Positions 8,967 through 16,398 of a stretch of DNA of 64,000 nucleotides are shown here, one piece after another (the stretch's first letter is position 1; every line of letters starts with the position of its first letter). Origin of the DNA: Microbispora sp. H13382 (GTDB taxonomy: Bacteria; Actinomycetota; Actinomycetes; Streptosporangiales; Streptosporangiaceae); the NCBI RefSeq assembly GCF_014161445.1, contig NZ_JABBXA010000017.1:1-64000 (forward strand), read 5' to 3'. The notes beneath the pieces were generated by a model. The model was given only the letters and a program-made list of their open reading frames with translations. It ran no database searches and was not told the DNA's origin. The position numbers and the translations under genes were made by a program.

Positions 8967-9749
8967 TCAGGCGACGATCGCGATGACCGACTTGACGTAT
9001 CCGACGGCGTCGAGCGCGGTCTTCACCGTGCCGTCGAGGTTGAGCTTGACGCTGTTCTGGCAGCTCCAGGTGTACCCCGAGGACGCACGCCAGGCCGTCG
9101 GCAGGGAGGAGATAGTGCCCGACTTGTTCCAGTTGTGGTCGCGGGATCCGGAGTCGAACGTCCCGTGGAGCCGCCCGAAGGTCTCGAAGACGAAAGCCGA
9201 GCCCGACGACGTGCGGACGACGCAGACGCCCGAGAAGTTGTAGCTGGTGCCGCCCGAGTCGTGCATGTGCCCGGACCACTGGTACGTCCCGTCGCGGTAC
9301 ACGGTCAGCGAGGTCCAGCCACCGACCGGGACCCCTCCGCTGAAGTTGACCCTGCGGTTGATGACGATCGGGGACGCGATGCCGGAGGACGAGGCCCGGC
9401 GGCCGGCCGCGGCGGCGTTGTCGTTGCGCGCCTGCTGACGTACGGCCGGCGTGACGCAGACGTCGTCACCGGTGAAAGCCTCGCGCCAGACGTAGCCCGT
9501 CACGCAGGTGTGCGGGCCGTATGCTCCGTTGGTCCAGCGGGAGAACCTGACACTGTTGTCCTTGGCGGTCTGCGTGCGGACGGCGGGGGTGACGCAGACG
9601 TGGTCGGAGGGGCGTGCCTCGCGCCAGACGTAGCCGCTCACACAGGTGTCGGAACCGGAGGCGGTGGCGGACGCGGGAACGGCGAGGGCGGGGAGGGCGG
9701 TGAGGCCGGTGATCGCGGCGGCGGCCATGCCGAGAGCGGTGCGCTTCAT
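8967..9749 (-). CDS. Secreted protein with two GYVWREA repeats, function unknown
   Basis: A 260-residue exported protein. An N-terminal signal peptide (MKRTALGMAAAAITGL, cleavage likely after ASA) precedes two tandem repeats of about 45 residues. Each has CVSGYVWREA or CVTGYVWREA, then D-x-VCVTPAVR, so two conserved Cys per repeat probably form disulfides. Residues from about 130 to the end form a different beta-rich domain with GGTSYNFSGVCVV and one further Cys pair. Similar GYVWREA...CVTP units recur in secreted actinobacterial proteins, but no biochemical role is established to my knowledge. ATG at 9749 follows GAGGAG. It converges with treZ and is monocistronic. Confidence 0.7.
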   Translation of the reverse strand: MKRTALGMAAAAITGLTALPALAVPASATASGSDTCVSGYVWREARPSDHVCVTPAVRTQTAKDNSVRFSRWTNGAYGPHTCVTGYVWREAFTGDDVCVTPAVRQQARNDNAAAAGRRASSSGIASPIVINRRVNFSGGVPVGGWTSLTVYRDGTYQWSGHMHDSGGTSYNFSGVCVVRTSSGSAFVFETFGRLHGTFDSGSRDHNWNKSGTISSLPTAWRASSGYTWSCQNSVKLNLDGTVKTALDAVGYVKSVIAIVA

Positions 9750-9938
9750 GATGATCTCCTCAGGGGGTGCTCCCGGCGTTTCCGCTGGCCGCCGGGCTTG
9801 TGCACCTAGTGAACGGCCGCCCCCTTGCAGATCCCTTGATCTCCGCTAGCCGATCCGCGCTGCAAGCGAACTTCAAGGCGGCGGTCCGTCAGGTGGGAAA
9901 CCGGCGGTTCAGACGCTCCTCTCCCCGGCATGCACGAG

Positions 9939-11537
9939 TCAGGCCCTGTCGAGGATGAGGTCGGCGGCGTGCCAGGCCATCGCCATGATGGGGCCGTTCA
10001 GGTTGCCCGAGATCATGGTCGGCAGCACCGAGCAGTCGACGATCCGCAGGTTGTCGAGGCCCCGCACGCGCAGCCGCGAGTCGACCACGTCGTCGTCGCC
10101 GGGGCCCATGGCGCAGGTGCCCATCGCGTGGTAGCCGCAGTAGCCGCCGCCCAGCGCCGCGTCGACGATCTCCTCGTCGGAGTCCACCTGCGGCCCGGGA
10201 AAGGTCTCGTGGGCGAGCCGTCCCGCGATCGGCTCCTGGGCGAAGTACTCCCGCATGCGGCGGAACAGGTCGACGCCGACGCGCCGGTCGTGCTCGGAGC
10301 CGAAGTAGTTGGGCTCGATGCGCAGCGGCGCGTCCGGGTCGGCGGAGGTGATGGCCACGCTGCCCTCCGCGGTCGGGCGGAGGATCTCGGCGACGACCGA
10401 GACCCCGGGCTGCCGCTCCACCGTGACCGTCTCGCCCGCCCGGTACGTCGCGACCGACCACGGCCCCATCAGGAGCTGGGCGTCCGGCCGGTCCAGCTCG
10501 GGCCGGGTCTTCAGGAAGGCGATCACGTCGTAGGCCGGCGCGGCGAGCGGGCCCCCGCGGTTCACCAGGTATCGCAGCGCGGTGACGCCCTGCCGCAGCG
10601 GCGTGGACAGCATGCGGTTGTAGCCGAGGTCGTCCTTCAGCCGGAACTTCAGCGCCAGGCACCGGTGCTCGCGCATGCGCGCGCCGACCATCGGCCGGTC
10701 CAGCCTGACCTCGACCCCGGCCGGCCGCAGCACATCCGCGGGGCCGATCCCGGACGACTGCAGCAGCTTCGGCGTGCCCAGGCTGCCCAGGGACAGGACG
10801 ACCTCCCGGGCGGCGCGATACTCGACCAGGGCGCCGCCGGCGTCCCGGGCGGTGACCCCGACGACCTTGTCGCCGTCGAACAGCAGCCCGGTCACCGTGG
10901 TCCCGGTCACGACGGTGAGGTTGGCCCGGTCGCGTACGGGGTGCAGGAAGGCCCTGGCCGCGCTGAACCGCCGTCCGTCCTTGATGGTCGCCATCGCGTG
11001 GCCGACGCGTTCGTCGTCGGACTCGTTGACGTCCGGCATGGCGGTCAGGCCGAGCGCGGCGCCGGATGCGATCATCTCGTCGCAGAGGGGATCGGGATCG
11101 CGCGGAGGGGACACGTGCAGCGGCCCGCCCGCTCCGCGGGTGGCCGTGGCGCCGAGGGCGTTGTCCTCCATCGCGCGGAAGACCGGCAGCATGGTCTCCC
11201 AGCCCCAGCCGGGGTTGCCGAGCCGTACGAGTTCGTCGTAGTCGGCGCGGTGGCCGCGGTTGTACACCATGCCGTTGATGGAGCTCGACCCGCCGAGAAC
11301 CCGGCCGCGCGGCCATATCTCGGCCTGGCCGTCGGGACCGAACGGCTGCGTCCGGTAGTGCCAGACCTTCCGCGGATCGTCGAAGAGTTTTCCGAAGCCC
11401 TTGGGCACGTGGTAGAGCGGGTGGCGGTCGGCGCCGCCCGCCTCGACCAGCAGCACGCGGACGGCCGGATCCTCCGACAGCCGGTTGGCCAGGACGCATC
11501 CGGCCGACCCGGCCCCGATCACTAAATAGTCGATCAC
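9939..11537 (-). CDS. GMC-family FAD oxidoreductase (choline dehydrogenase-like)
   Basis: A 532-residue flavoprotein. The start GTG at 11537 is taken because the protein then opens directly with VIDYLVIGAGSAGCV, the FAD-binding dinucleotide fold, with AGGG just upstream. GMC signature 1 is GGSSSINGMVYNRG at about 80-95 and signature 2 is GSLGTPKLLQSSGIGP near 250-265. The C-terminal HAMGTCAMG and NGPIMAMAWHAAD carry the catalytic His and the final FAD contact. The family oxidises alcohols (choline, polyethylene glycol, sugars, sterols) and the substrate here cannot be deduced. Leu codon 5 is TTA, rare in such GC-rich DNA. The next gene (NYN domain) starts upstream on the same strand and ends 29 bp before this start, so the two may be co-transcribed. 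Confidence 0.9.
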   Translation of the reverse strand: MIDYLVIGAGSAGCVLANRLSEDPAVRVLLVEAGGADRHPLYHVPKGFGKLFDDPRKVWHYRTQPFGPDGQAEIWPRGRVLGGSSSINGMVYNRGHRADYDELVRLGNPGWGWETMLPVFRAMEDNALGATATRGAGGPLHVSPPRDPDPLCDEMIASGAALGLTAMPDVNESDDERVGHAMATIKDGRRFSAARAFLHPVRDRANLTVVTGTTVTGLLFDGDKVVGVTARDAGGALVEYRAAREVVLSLGSLGTPKLLQSSGIGPADVLRPAGVEVRLDRPMVGARMREHRCLALKFRLKDDLGYNRMLSTPLRQGVTALRYLVNRGGPLAAPAYDVIAFLKTRPELDRPDAQLLMGPWSVATYRAGETVTVERQPGVSVVAEILRPTAEGSVAITSADPDAPLRIEPNYFGSEHDRRVGVDLFRRMREYFAQEPIAGRLAHETFPGPQVDSDEEIVDAALGGGYCGYHAMGTCAMGPGDDDVVDSRLRVRGLDNLRIVDCSVLPTMISGNLNGPIMAMAWHAADLILDRA

Positions 11538-11566
11538 GCCCTCATCGTGCCCACGCCGCTCCGGCT

Positions 11567-12046
11567 TCAAGCGGCCTGGGGGACGGGCAGCTCGAAGGTG
11601 ACGGTGTCGGGGACCGCGGTGTAGAGCCGCCAGCTCAGGCAGGCGCGCTGGGCGACGACGGTGACGTGCAGGCCGCAGCCCGCCAGCCAGAGGGCCAGGT
11701 CGGCGAAGTAGCCGTCGCCCGACCCGATCACCGCCCGCTCGAACCGCAGGTCCACCCGCGCCGTACGGGCCGCCTCGTCGAGGGCCTGATCGGCGCCGTC
11801 CCGTCCCGAGCGGGCCAGCAACTGCACCCCGCGCAGCGCGATCCCCACGGAGACGAGCGCGTTGTGGTTGACCGCCACGATGAACTGGTCCAGCGGCCCG
11901 ACCGGCACCGTCCGCTGGTAGGCGTGCATGACCCGCTGTACGTCGTGAGTCGTCGGGAGCGCGGTCCCGGTCAAATTCTCGATGTCGAGGAGATGGATCG
12001 CGCGCCCGCGGCGCAGCGACCTGAGGCGCGTGGTGGGGGTGCTCAC
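11567..12046 (-). CDS. NYN/PIN-like nuclease-domain protein
   Basis: A 159-residue protein made of one NYN (LabA-like PIN) domain. Conserved acids that would bind Mg2+ are visible: Asp21 in HLLDIENLTG, Asp86 in GRDGADQALDE, and Asp111 in VIGSGDGYFADLA. The family is mostly endoribonuclease. GTG at 12046 is preferred because AAAGGATC lies 5 bp upstream; an in-frame ATG at 12085 lacks a ribosome site. It is divergent from the DNA methylase gene over a 145-bp region, and ahead of the GMC gene. The pairing of a predicted RNase with a methylase and a nucleotide pyrophosphatase is reminiscent of defence loci, but a housekeeping RNA role is equally possible. Confidence 0.8.
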   Translation of the reverse strand: MSTPTTRLRSLRRGRAIHLLDIENLTGTALPTTHDVQRVMHAYQRTVPVGPLDQFIVAVNHNALVSVGIALRGVQLLARSGRDGADQALDEAARTARVDLRFERAVIGSGDGYFADLALWLAGCGLHVTVVAQRACLSWRLYTAVPDTVTFELPVPQAA

Positions 12047-12095
12047 GATCCTTTGCTCCCTTCCATGACGACTCCTGGCGTCCATTAGAGCATGT

Positions 12096-12156
12096 GTTGA
12101 CCGAATCAACCAGTCCTTGCCGGGACGTTGCCCGTGTCCGGTGCATCGGATATGGT
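12096..12156. promoter_or_regulatory. Divergent promoter region between NYN gene and methylase gene
   Basis: On the plus strand TTGCCC (12128-12133) and TATGGT (12151-12156) are spaced by 17 bp, 35 bp before the methylase GTG. On the minus strand TTGATT and TAATGG (read from about 12109 to 12082) are spaced by 16 bp ahead of the NYN gene. The perfect inverted repeat GTTGA-CCGAA-TCAAC at 12096-12110 overlaps the minus-strand -35 box. The methylase carries its own N-terminal helix-turn-helix, so autoregulation here is an attractive inference. Confidence 0.5.
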
Positions 12157-12191
12157 CCGGTCTGATCGGACAACTGGGAAGGCGGAGCGGC

Positions 12192-14186
12192 GTGCGGCGA
12201 GACGTACAGGTCACCGCGGCGGACATCGCCCGCCTGGCCGGCGTGGGACGCGCGGCGGTCAGCAACTGGCGGCGCCGGCACGACGACTTCCCCGAGCCCG
12301 TGGGGGGCACGTCCACCAGCCCGGTGTTCTCCTTCGCGGAGATCCGGGAGTGGCTGCGCGGCCACGCCGAGGACAGGGAACTCGCCGCGGACGAGTGGCT
12401 CTGGCAGGACCTGCGCGCGACCGTCGACGACGACGACCTCGCCGATCTGATCGCCGACCTCGGGGCCTTCCTCGTGTACGTGCAGCACGAGGCGGACGAC
12501 TGGGACGGGCTGTCGGCCGCCGACGACGGGACGGTCGCGCGGGACCTCCCGGCCCGGGTGCGCGCGACGTGCGCGAAGACCGCCGGTGCGGAGGCGTTTC
12601 CCGAGACCGTTCCGGTGACCCGGGTGCCGTTGGTCCGCTCGATCGCCCGGCTGGCCGCCGAGCGCGGCGCCCGCGACACCTTCGAGTTCCTGCGCGAGCG
12701 GTACTTCGAGGTGCACACCAGGCGCGTCTACTCCACCCCCGCCGAGATCGTCTCGCTCACGCTCGACCTCGTGGGCGACGGGTTCGGCTCACTGCTCGAC
12801 CCGGCCTGCGGTTCTGGCCGCATCCTCGGCCGCGCGCTGGAGCGCTCGCCCGGGGCCCGGCTGCTCGGCCAGGACGTCGATCCCGTGGCCGCCCGGCTTA
12901 CCGCCGTACGGCTCGCGCTGCGTTGCGACAACGCGCGGATCAGGGCGGGAGACTCGCTGCGCGCGGACGCCTTCCCCGGCGAGTTCGTCGACGCGGTGGT
13001 GTGCAACCCGCCGTTCAACGACCGCAACTGGGGATACGAGGAGCTGACGGCCGATCCCCGGTGGGAGTACGGCCTGCCGCCGCGCGTGGAGCCCGAGCTG
13101 GCCTGGGTGCAGCACGTGCTCGCGCACCTGGCGCCCGGAGGCGTGGCCGTGCTCCTCATGCCCCCGGCGGTGGCCAGCCGCAGGTCGGGCCGGCGAATCA
13201 GGTCGCAGTTGCTGCGGCGCGGCGCGTTGCGCGCGGTCATCACGCTCCCGCAGGGCACCGTGCCCAACGTGGCGGTCGGGTTGACGCTGTGGATCCTGTG
13301 CCAGCCGGCCGAGGGCGGCACGCCGAGCCACGTGCTGATGGTCGACACCTCCGGCAGGCCGGACGACTACGCCCGGGTGGCCGTCGAGGCCTGGCGGGAG
13401 TTCGGTGTGGGGCGCGAGCTGGACGAACCGGGAGTCAGCAGGTCGGTCCCGCTCGTCGACCTGCTCGACGAGGACGTGGACCTCACCCCCGCCCGCTACC
13501 TGTCCACGGCGGCCGACGACCTGTCGCCGGAGCGGATCGCCGCAGCCCGCTCCCGGCTCACCGGGCTGCTCGGGACCGTCGCCGGGCTGATGCCCGCGGC
13601 GGGGAGGCCGCCGTCGGAGGAGTTCGCCCCGGTCCCGCTGCCCGAGCTGGTGCGGCGCGGCATGCTCGTCCTGGAACAACAGACGCCGGCCCGGCCGGGG
13701 GAGGAACCCCCGCGGGAGGCGCCGGTGCTCACCGTCGAGGACGTGCTCGAAGGCCGGTCCGCGACGGGAACCCCCGAGCACGCCGGGGCGAAGCGGATCG
13801 TCACGCGGCCCGGCGACGTCGTGGTGCCCCAGGTCGTGACCATCCCGGTCGCGCGGGTGCTGGCGAAGGGCGACGCGCTGCTCGGCCCGTACCTGTCGCT
13901 GTTACGGCCCGACCCCGAGGCGCTCGACCCGGACTTCCTCGCCGGTTTCCTCTGCGCGTCCATCAACGTGCGTCATTACAGCTCCATGTCGTCGCGCTAC
14001 CGGGTGGACGTACGGCGTGCGGAGGTGCCGCTGCTGCCGATGGAGGAGCAACGCCGGTACGGCGAGGCGTTCCGGCGCCTGGCCGAGTTCCGGACGGCCC
14101 TTCGCGAGGCGGCGGCGCTCGGAGAGGACCTGGTCAGGCTGATGGCGGACGGTCTCACCCACGGCGCGGTGGGACCGGCCGAGTAG
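12192..14186 (+). CDS. HTH-containing N6-adenine DNA methylase with type I specificity-like tail
   Basis: A 664-residue protein with three parts. Residues 1-60 form a helix-turn-helix (VTAADIARLAGVGRAAVSNW). Residues about 170-430 are an HsdM-type gamma-class methylase with TPAEIV, the SAM motif DPACGSGRILG near 203 and the adenine catalytic motif NPPF near 271. Residues about 480-664 resemble a type I specificity (HsdS) half: a late RIVTRPGDVVVP segment, then EEQRRYGEAFRRLAEFRTALREAAAL, a coiled-coil-like helix. So methylase and target recognition appear fused. GTG at 12192 is chosen for its GGCGGAG ribosome site. No restriction subunit is near. Leu codon 571 is TTA. The predicted pyrophosphatase gene follows after 11 bp. 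Solitary regulator, orphan methylase or modification arm of a defence system are all possible. Confidence 0.85.
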   Translation: MRRDVQVTAADIARLAGVGRAAVSNWRRRHDDFPEPVGGTSTSPVFSFAEIREWLRGHAEDRELAADEWLWQDLRATVDDDDLADLIADLGAFLVYVQHEADDWDGLSAADDGTVARDLPARVRATCAKTAGAEAFPETVPVTRVPLVRSIARLAAERGARDTFEFLRERYFEVHTRRVYSTPAEIVSLTLDLVGDGFGSLLDPACGSGRILGRALERSPGARLLGQDVDPVAARLTAVRLALRCDNARIRAGDSLRADAFPGEFVDAVVCNPPFNDRNWGYEELTADPRWEYGLPPRVEPELAWVQHVLAHLAPGGVAVLLMPPAVASRRSGRRIRSQLLRRGALRAVITLPQGTVPNVAVGLTLWILCQPAEGGTPSHVLMVDTSGRPDDYARVAVEAWREFGVGRELDEPGVSRSVPLVDLLDEDVDLTPARYLSTAADDLSPERIAAARSRLTGLLGTVAGLMPAAGRPPSEEFAPVPLPELVRRGMLVLEQQTPARPGEEPPREAPVLTVEDVLEGRSATGTPEHAGAKRIVTRPGDVVVPQVVTIPVARVLAKGDALLGPYLSLLRPDPEALDPDFLAGFLCASINVRHYSSMSSRYRVDVRRAEVPLLPMEEQRRYGEAFRRLAEFRTALREAAALGEDLVRLMADGLTHGAVGPAE

Positions 14187-14197
14187 GGTCGGTTGCA

Positions 14198-14554
14198 GTG
14201 AGCGGTGAACTGGAGCACCTGACGGCCCGGTTGCGCGAGTTCGTACGCGTGCGGGACTGGGAGAGGTTCCACACGCCCAAGAACCTGGCGATGGCCCTCG
14301 CCGGTGAGGCGGGGGAGCTCGTCGCCGAGTTCCAGTGGCTGACGGCCGAGGAGTCGCGGAACCTCGACGAGGACGCCCTGCGCAGGGTCCGCGCCGAGAT
14401 CGGAGACGTCATGGTGTACCTGGTCAGGCTGGCCGACGTGCTGGGCGTCGACCTCGCGGAGGCCGCCAACGCCAAGCTGGACGACAGCGAGCGCCGGTAC
14501 GACCCCGAGACCTATCGCGGCTCCGCCAGGAAGGCGCCCCCGATGACCTCGTGA
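14198..14554 (+). CDS. MazG-like nucleotide pyrophosphohydrolase (iMazG/dCTPase type)
   Basis: A 118-residue all-alpha NTP pyrophosphohydrolase that would cut (d)NTPs to NMP and pyrophosphate. The divalent-metal signature is complete: E37-x2-E40 with E44 (AGEAGELVAEFQW) and E67-x2-D70 (EIGDVMVYL), spaced as in the EXXE...EXXD family motif. Size and the trailing ADVLGVDLAEAANAKL are typical of the small iMazG/RS21-C6 (dCTPase) branch. GTG at 14198 lies 11 bp beyond the methylase stop, so the two are probably one operon. Family members clean up modified nucleotides or act in stress and phage responses; which applies here is not shown by sequence. Confidence 0.85.
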   Translation: MSGELEHLTARLREFVRVRDWERFHTPKNLAMALAGEAGELVAEFQWLTAEESRNLDEDALRRVRAEIGDVMVYLVRLADVLGVDLAEAANAKLDDSERRYDPETYRGSARKAPPMTS

Positions 14555-14596
14555 CGGCCCTCACCTGATTCAGGAACGACAATCCGCCGCCCACCC

Positions 14597-14893
14597 TCAC
14601 TCCGGCCAGGCGAGGAGCTGGAACCAGACGGACTTGCCGTACGGGGTGAGGGCCCAGCCCCAGTGGTGGGAGAAGGCCTGGATGATCGCGAGCCCCCGGC
14701 CATGCGCGTCGAGCGTGCCGGCGCGGCGTAGCCGCGGAAGCGTGGGACAGGGGTCGTGGACGTCCACGACGAGCAGGTCTTTCTCGCGGCTGACCGTGAC
14801 GCGGACCGTACTCGTCGCCGAGGCTCCGCTGATGCCGGTCGTCCCGAATCCTCCGCGCGACGCGGAATCTGCCGTCCATGGTGACTGAGCCAC
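14597..14893 (-). CDS. Truncated ATP-binding (anti-sigma kinase-like, HATPase_c) protein
   Basis: A 98-residue protein corresponding to the C-terminal half of the RsbW-like ATPases abundant in actinomycetes. Visible are a central strand VRVTVSREKDLLVVDVHDP (G1-like box, here without the usual DxGxG glycines) and HGRGLAIIQAFSHHWG (G2 box), ending YGKSVWFQLLAWPE. The N-terminal half with the N-box (usually ELVTNAxxH), needed for Mg-ATP binding, is absent, and none of the other minus-strand frames upstream supplies it. GTG at 14893 has GAAGAGGG about 8 bp upstream. Full-length relatives are about 130-160 residues, so this is probably a decayed copy, although it could still be expressed. Confidence 0.6.
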   Translation of the reverse strand: MAQSPWTADSASRGGFGTTGISGASATSTVRVTVSREKDLLVVDVHDPCPTLPRLRRAGTLDAHGRGLAIIQAFSHHWGWALTPYGKSVWFQLLAWPE

Positions 14894-14955
14894 GCTGACT
14901 GCCCTCTTCGCCGACTCCCTGACCGGGCGCCGCTCCGGCCCCGGGCTGGTCGCGG

Positions 14956-16386
14956 TCAGCGCACGGCGCAGGGTGTGCCGTTGAGGGCGAAGGCGGTCGG
15001 CCTGCCGTTCGTTCCGGACTGGCCGGCGATGAATCCGAACGCCGCCGTGCCACCGGCCGGGATGGCGGCGTTCCACCCGGCGTCGCTCACGGTCACGGTG
15101 CTGCCGCTTTGACTGTAGGCGCCGTTCCATATCTGGCTGATCTGCTGCCCGCTGGGGAAGGACCAGGTCAGCCTCCAGCCGTTGACCGCCGTGCCGCCGG
15201 TGTTGCCGATCGTCACATCGCCCTGGAAACCACCCGGCCACTGGTTGGTGACGCTGTAGGTCACCGCGCAGCTTCCTGTCGCAGGCGGTGTCGGTGTCGG
15301 TGTCGGCGTGGGAGTGGGAGTGGGACGTGGCGACGGCGAGGGGGACCCGCCGAGCTTGGCGGAGATGATCGGGGTCAGGCGATCGGCGATCACTTGGTGA
15401 CCGGCGTCGTTGGGATGCACGGAGTCGCTGAGGTCCGCGCTGGTCAGCCATCCCTCGGTGTTGACGTAGTACACGTTGGCGTCGCCGCCGTCGTTGAGGG
15501 CCGTGACCGCCGCCTGCGTCTGGGCGGCGAATCGCTTGCTGAAGGTCTCAAGCGCGAAGATGGCTGCCTTGGGGTATTTCGCCCGCACCTGGCGGAGCAG
15601 GTTGGTGTAGGAGGTCTGGAATTCCGGCGTGTGAACCCCATGGCCGGAGTCGTTGGTACCCAGGTTGATCACGACGGCGTCGGCGGTGTAGCGGGAGAAG
15701 TCCCAGTCGGGGGTGGACGTGTTGGCGTCGAGCTTGACGAACTGCTTCTCCAGGCCGACGCAGCCGTCGGCGGTGGCGACCAGGCAGGCGCCGCCCTGGG
15801 CGATCTGGGTGTGCCGCGCGCCCAACCGCTCCCCGATGAGCCAGCCGTACGCGGTGAGCGCGTTCTTCGAAGTCGTCGTTCCCACGGTGATCGAGTCGCC
15901 GACGAACTCGATGAGCTCGCGCGGAACCGGCGGGGCGACGGTACCGGCGCCGGGGTCGAGGACGAGCCCCCGGAAGACGGCGTCACCGTGGTACGACCCT
16001 GCCACGACTCGGTAGGACACGCGCAGGGTGTGGGTGCCGGCCTTCAGCGGTGTCGGGGTCAGGTTCACCGTGCCGCTGACGTTCGTGTAGGAGATGTAGG
16101 GCCCTCCGTCGACGCTGGCGTACAGGTCGATGGTGTTGCGCTGCTTGAGCTTGACGGTGGTGCCGGTGAAGCCGGTGGTGAAGTAGGCGCCGGCCCAGTG
16201 CGGGGTGTAGGCGGTGGGGTCGCTGGTGTCCCACCGCCCGGTGAAGGAGATGTTGGGATCGGTCGGCGAGCCGTCGCCGGTGGCGGCGTGCCCGGAGGGA
16301 GGGGTCGCGATCGAGATCGCGGTGAGAACCGCGGCCAGTGTGCAGGCGAGCAGGGAGCGAAGCAGCCCTCTGGTGGGGTACGGCAC
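14956..16386 (-). CDS. Secreted CE2-type SGNH esterase with C-terminal CBM2
   Basis: A 476-residue exported carbohydrate esterase. Signal peptide about 1-34; N-terminal jelly-roll about 40-145 (as in CE2 acetyl-xylan/glucomannan esterases); SGNH hydrolase about 155-350 with the Ser165 block FVGDSITVG, GTNDSGHG, and the late VHPNDAGH with catalytic His. A Pro/Thr linker (alternating PT repeats) leads to a CBM2 cellulose-binding module about 373-476 (VTNQWPGGF, two terminal-type Cys). It would deacetylate plant polysaccharides while bound to cellulose. GTG at 16386 has CGGAGG 6 bp upstream, located just after the stop of the upstream paralogue (12-bp gap), so both are one transcript. Confidence 0.9.
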   Translation of the reverse strand: MPYPTRGLLRSLLACTLAAVLTAISIATPPSGHAATGDGSPTDPNISFTGRWDTSDPTAYTPHWAGAYFTTGFTGTTVKLKQRNTIDLYASVDGGPYISYTNVSGTVNLTPTPLKAGTHTLRVSYRVVAGSYHGDAVFRGLVLDPGAGTVAPPVPRELIEFVGDSITVGTTTSKNALTAYGWLIGERLGARHTQIAQGGACLVATADGCVGLEKQFVKLDANTSTPDWDFSRYTADAVVINLGTNDSGHGVHTPEFQTSYTNLLRQVRAKYPKAAIFALETFSKRFAAQTQAAVTALNDGGDANVYYVNTEGWLTSADLSDSVHPNDAGHQVIADRLTPIISAKLGGSPSPSPRPTPTPTPTPTPTPPATGSCAVTYSVTNQWPGGFQGDVTIGNTGGTAVNGWRLTWSFPSGQQISQIWNGAYSQSGSTVTVSDAGWNAAIPAGGTAAFGFIAGQSGTNGRPTAFALNGTPCAVR

Positions 16387-16398
16387 GGACAGCCTCCG

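Noticed and set aside
9800-9870. Inverted repeat AGATC/GATCT upstream of the secreted repeat protein
   Set aside because: Arms are only 5 bp and could be chance; no promoter boxes support it.
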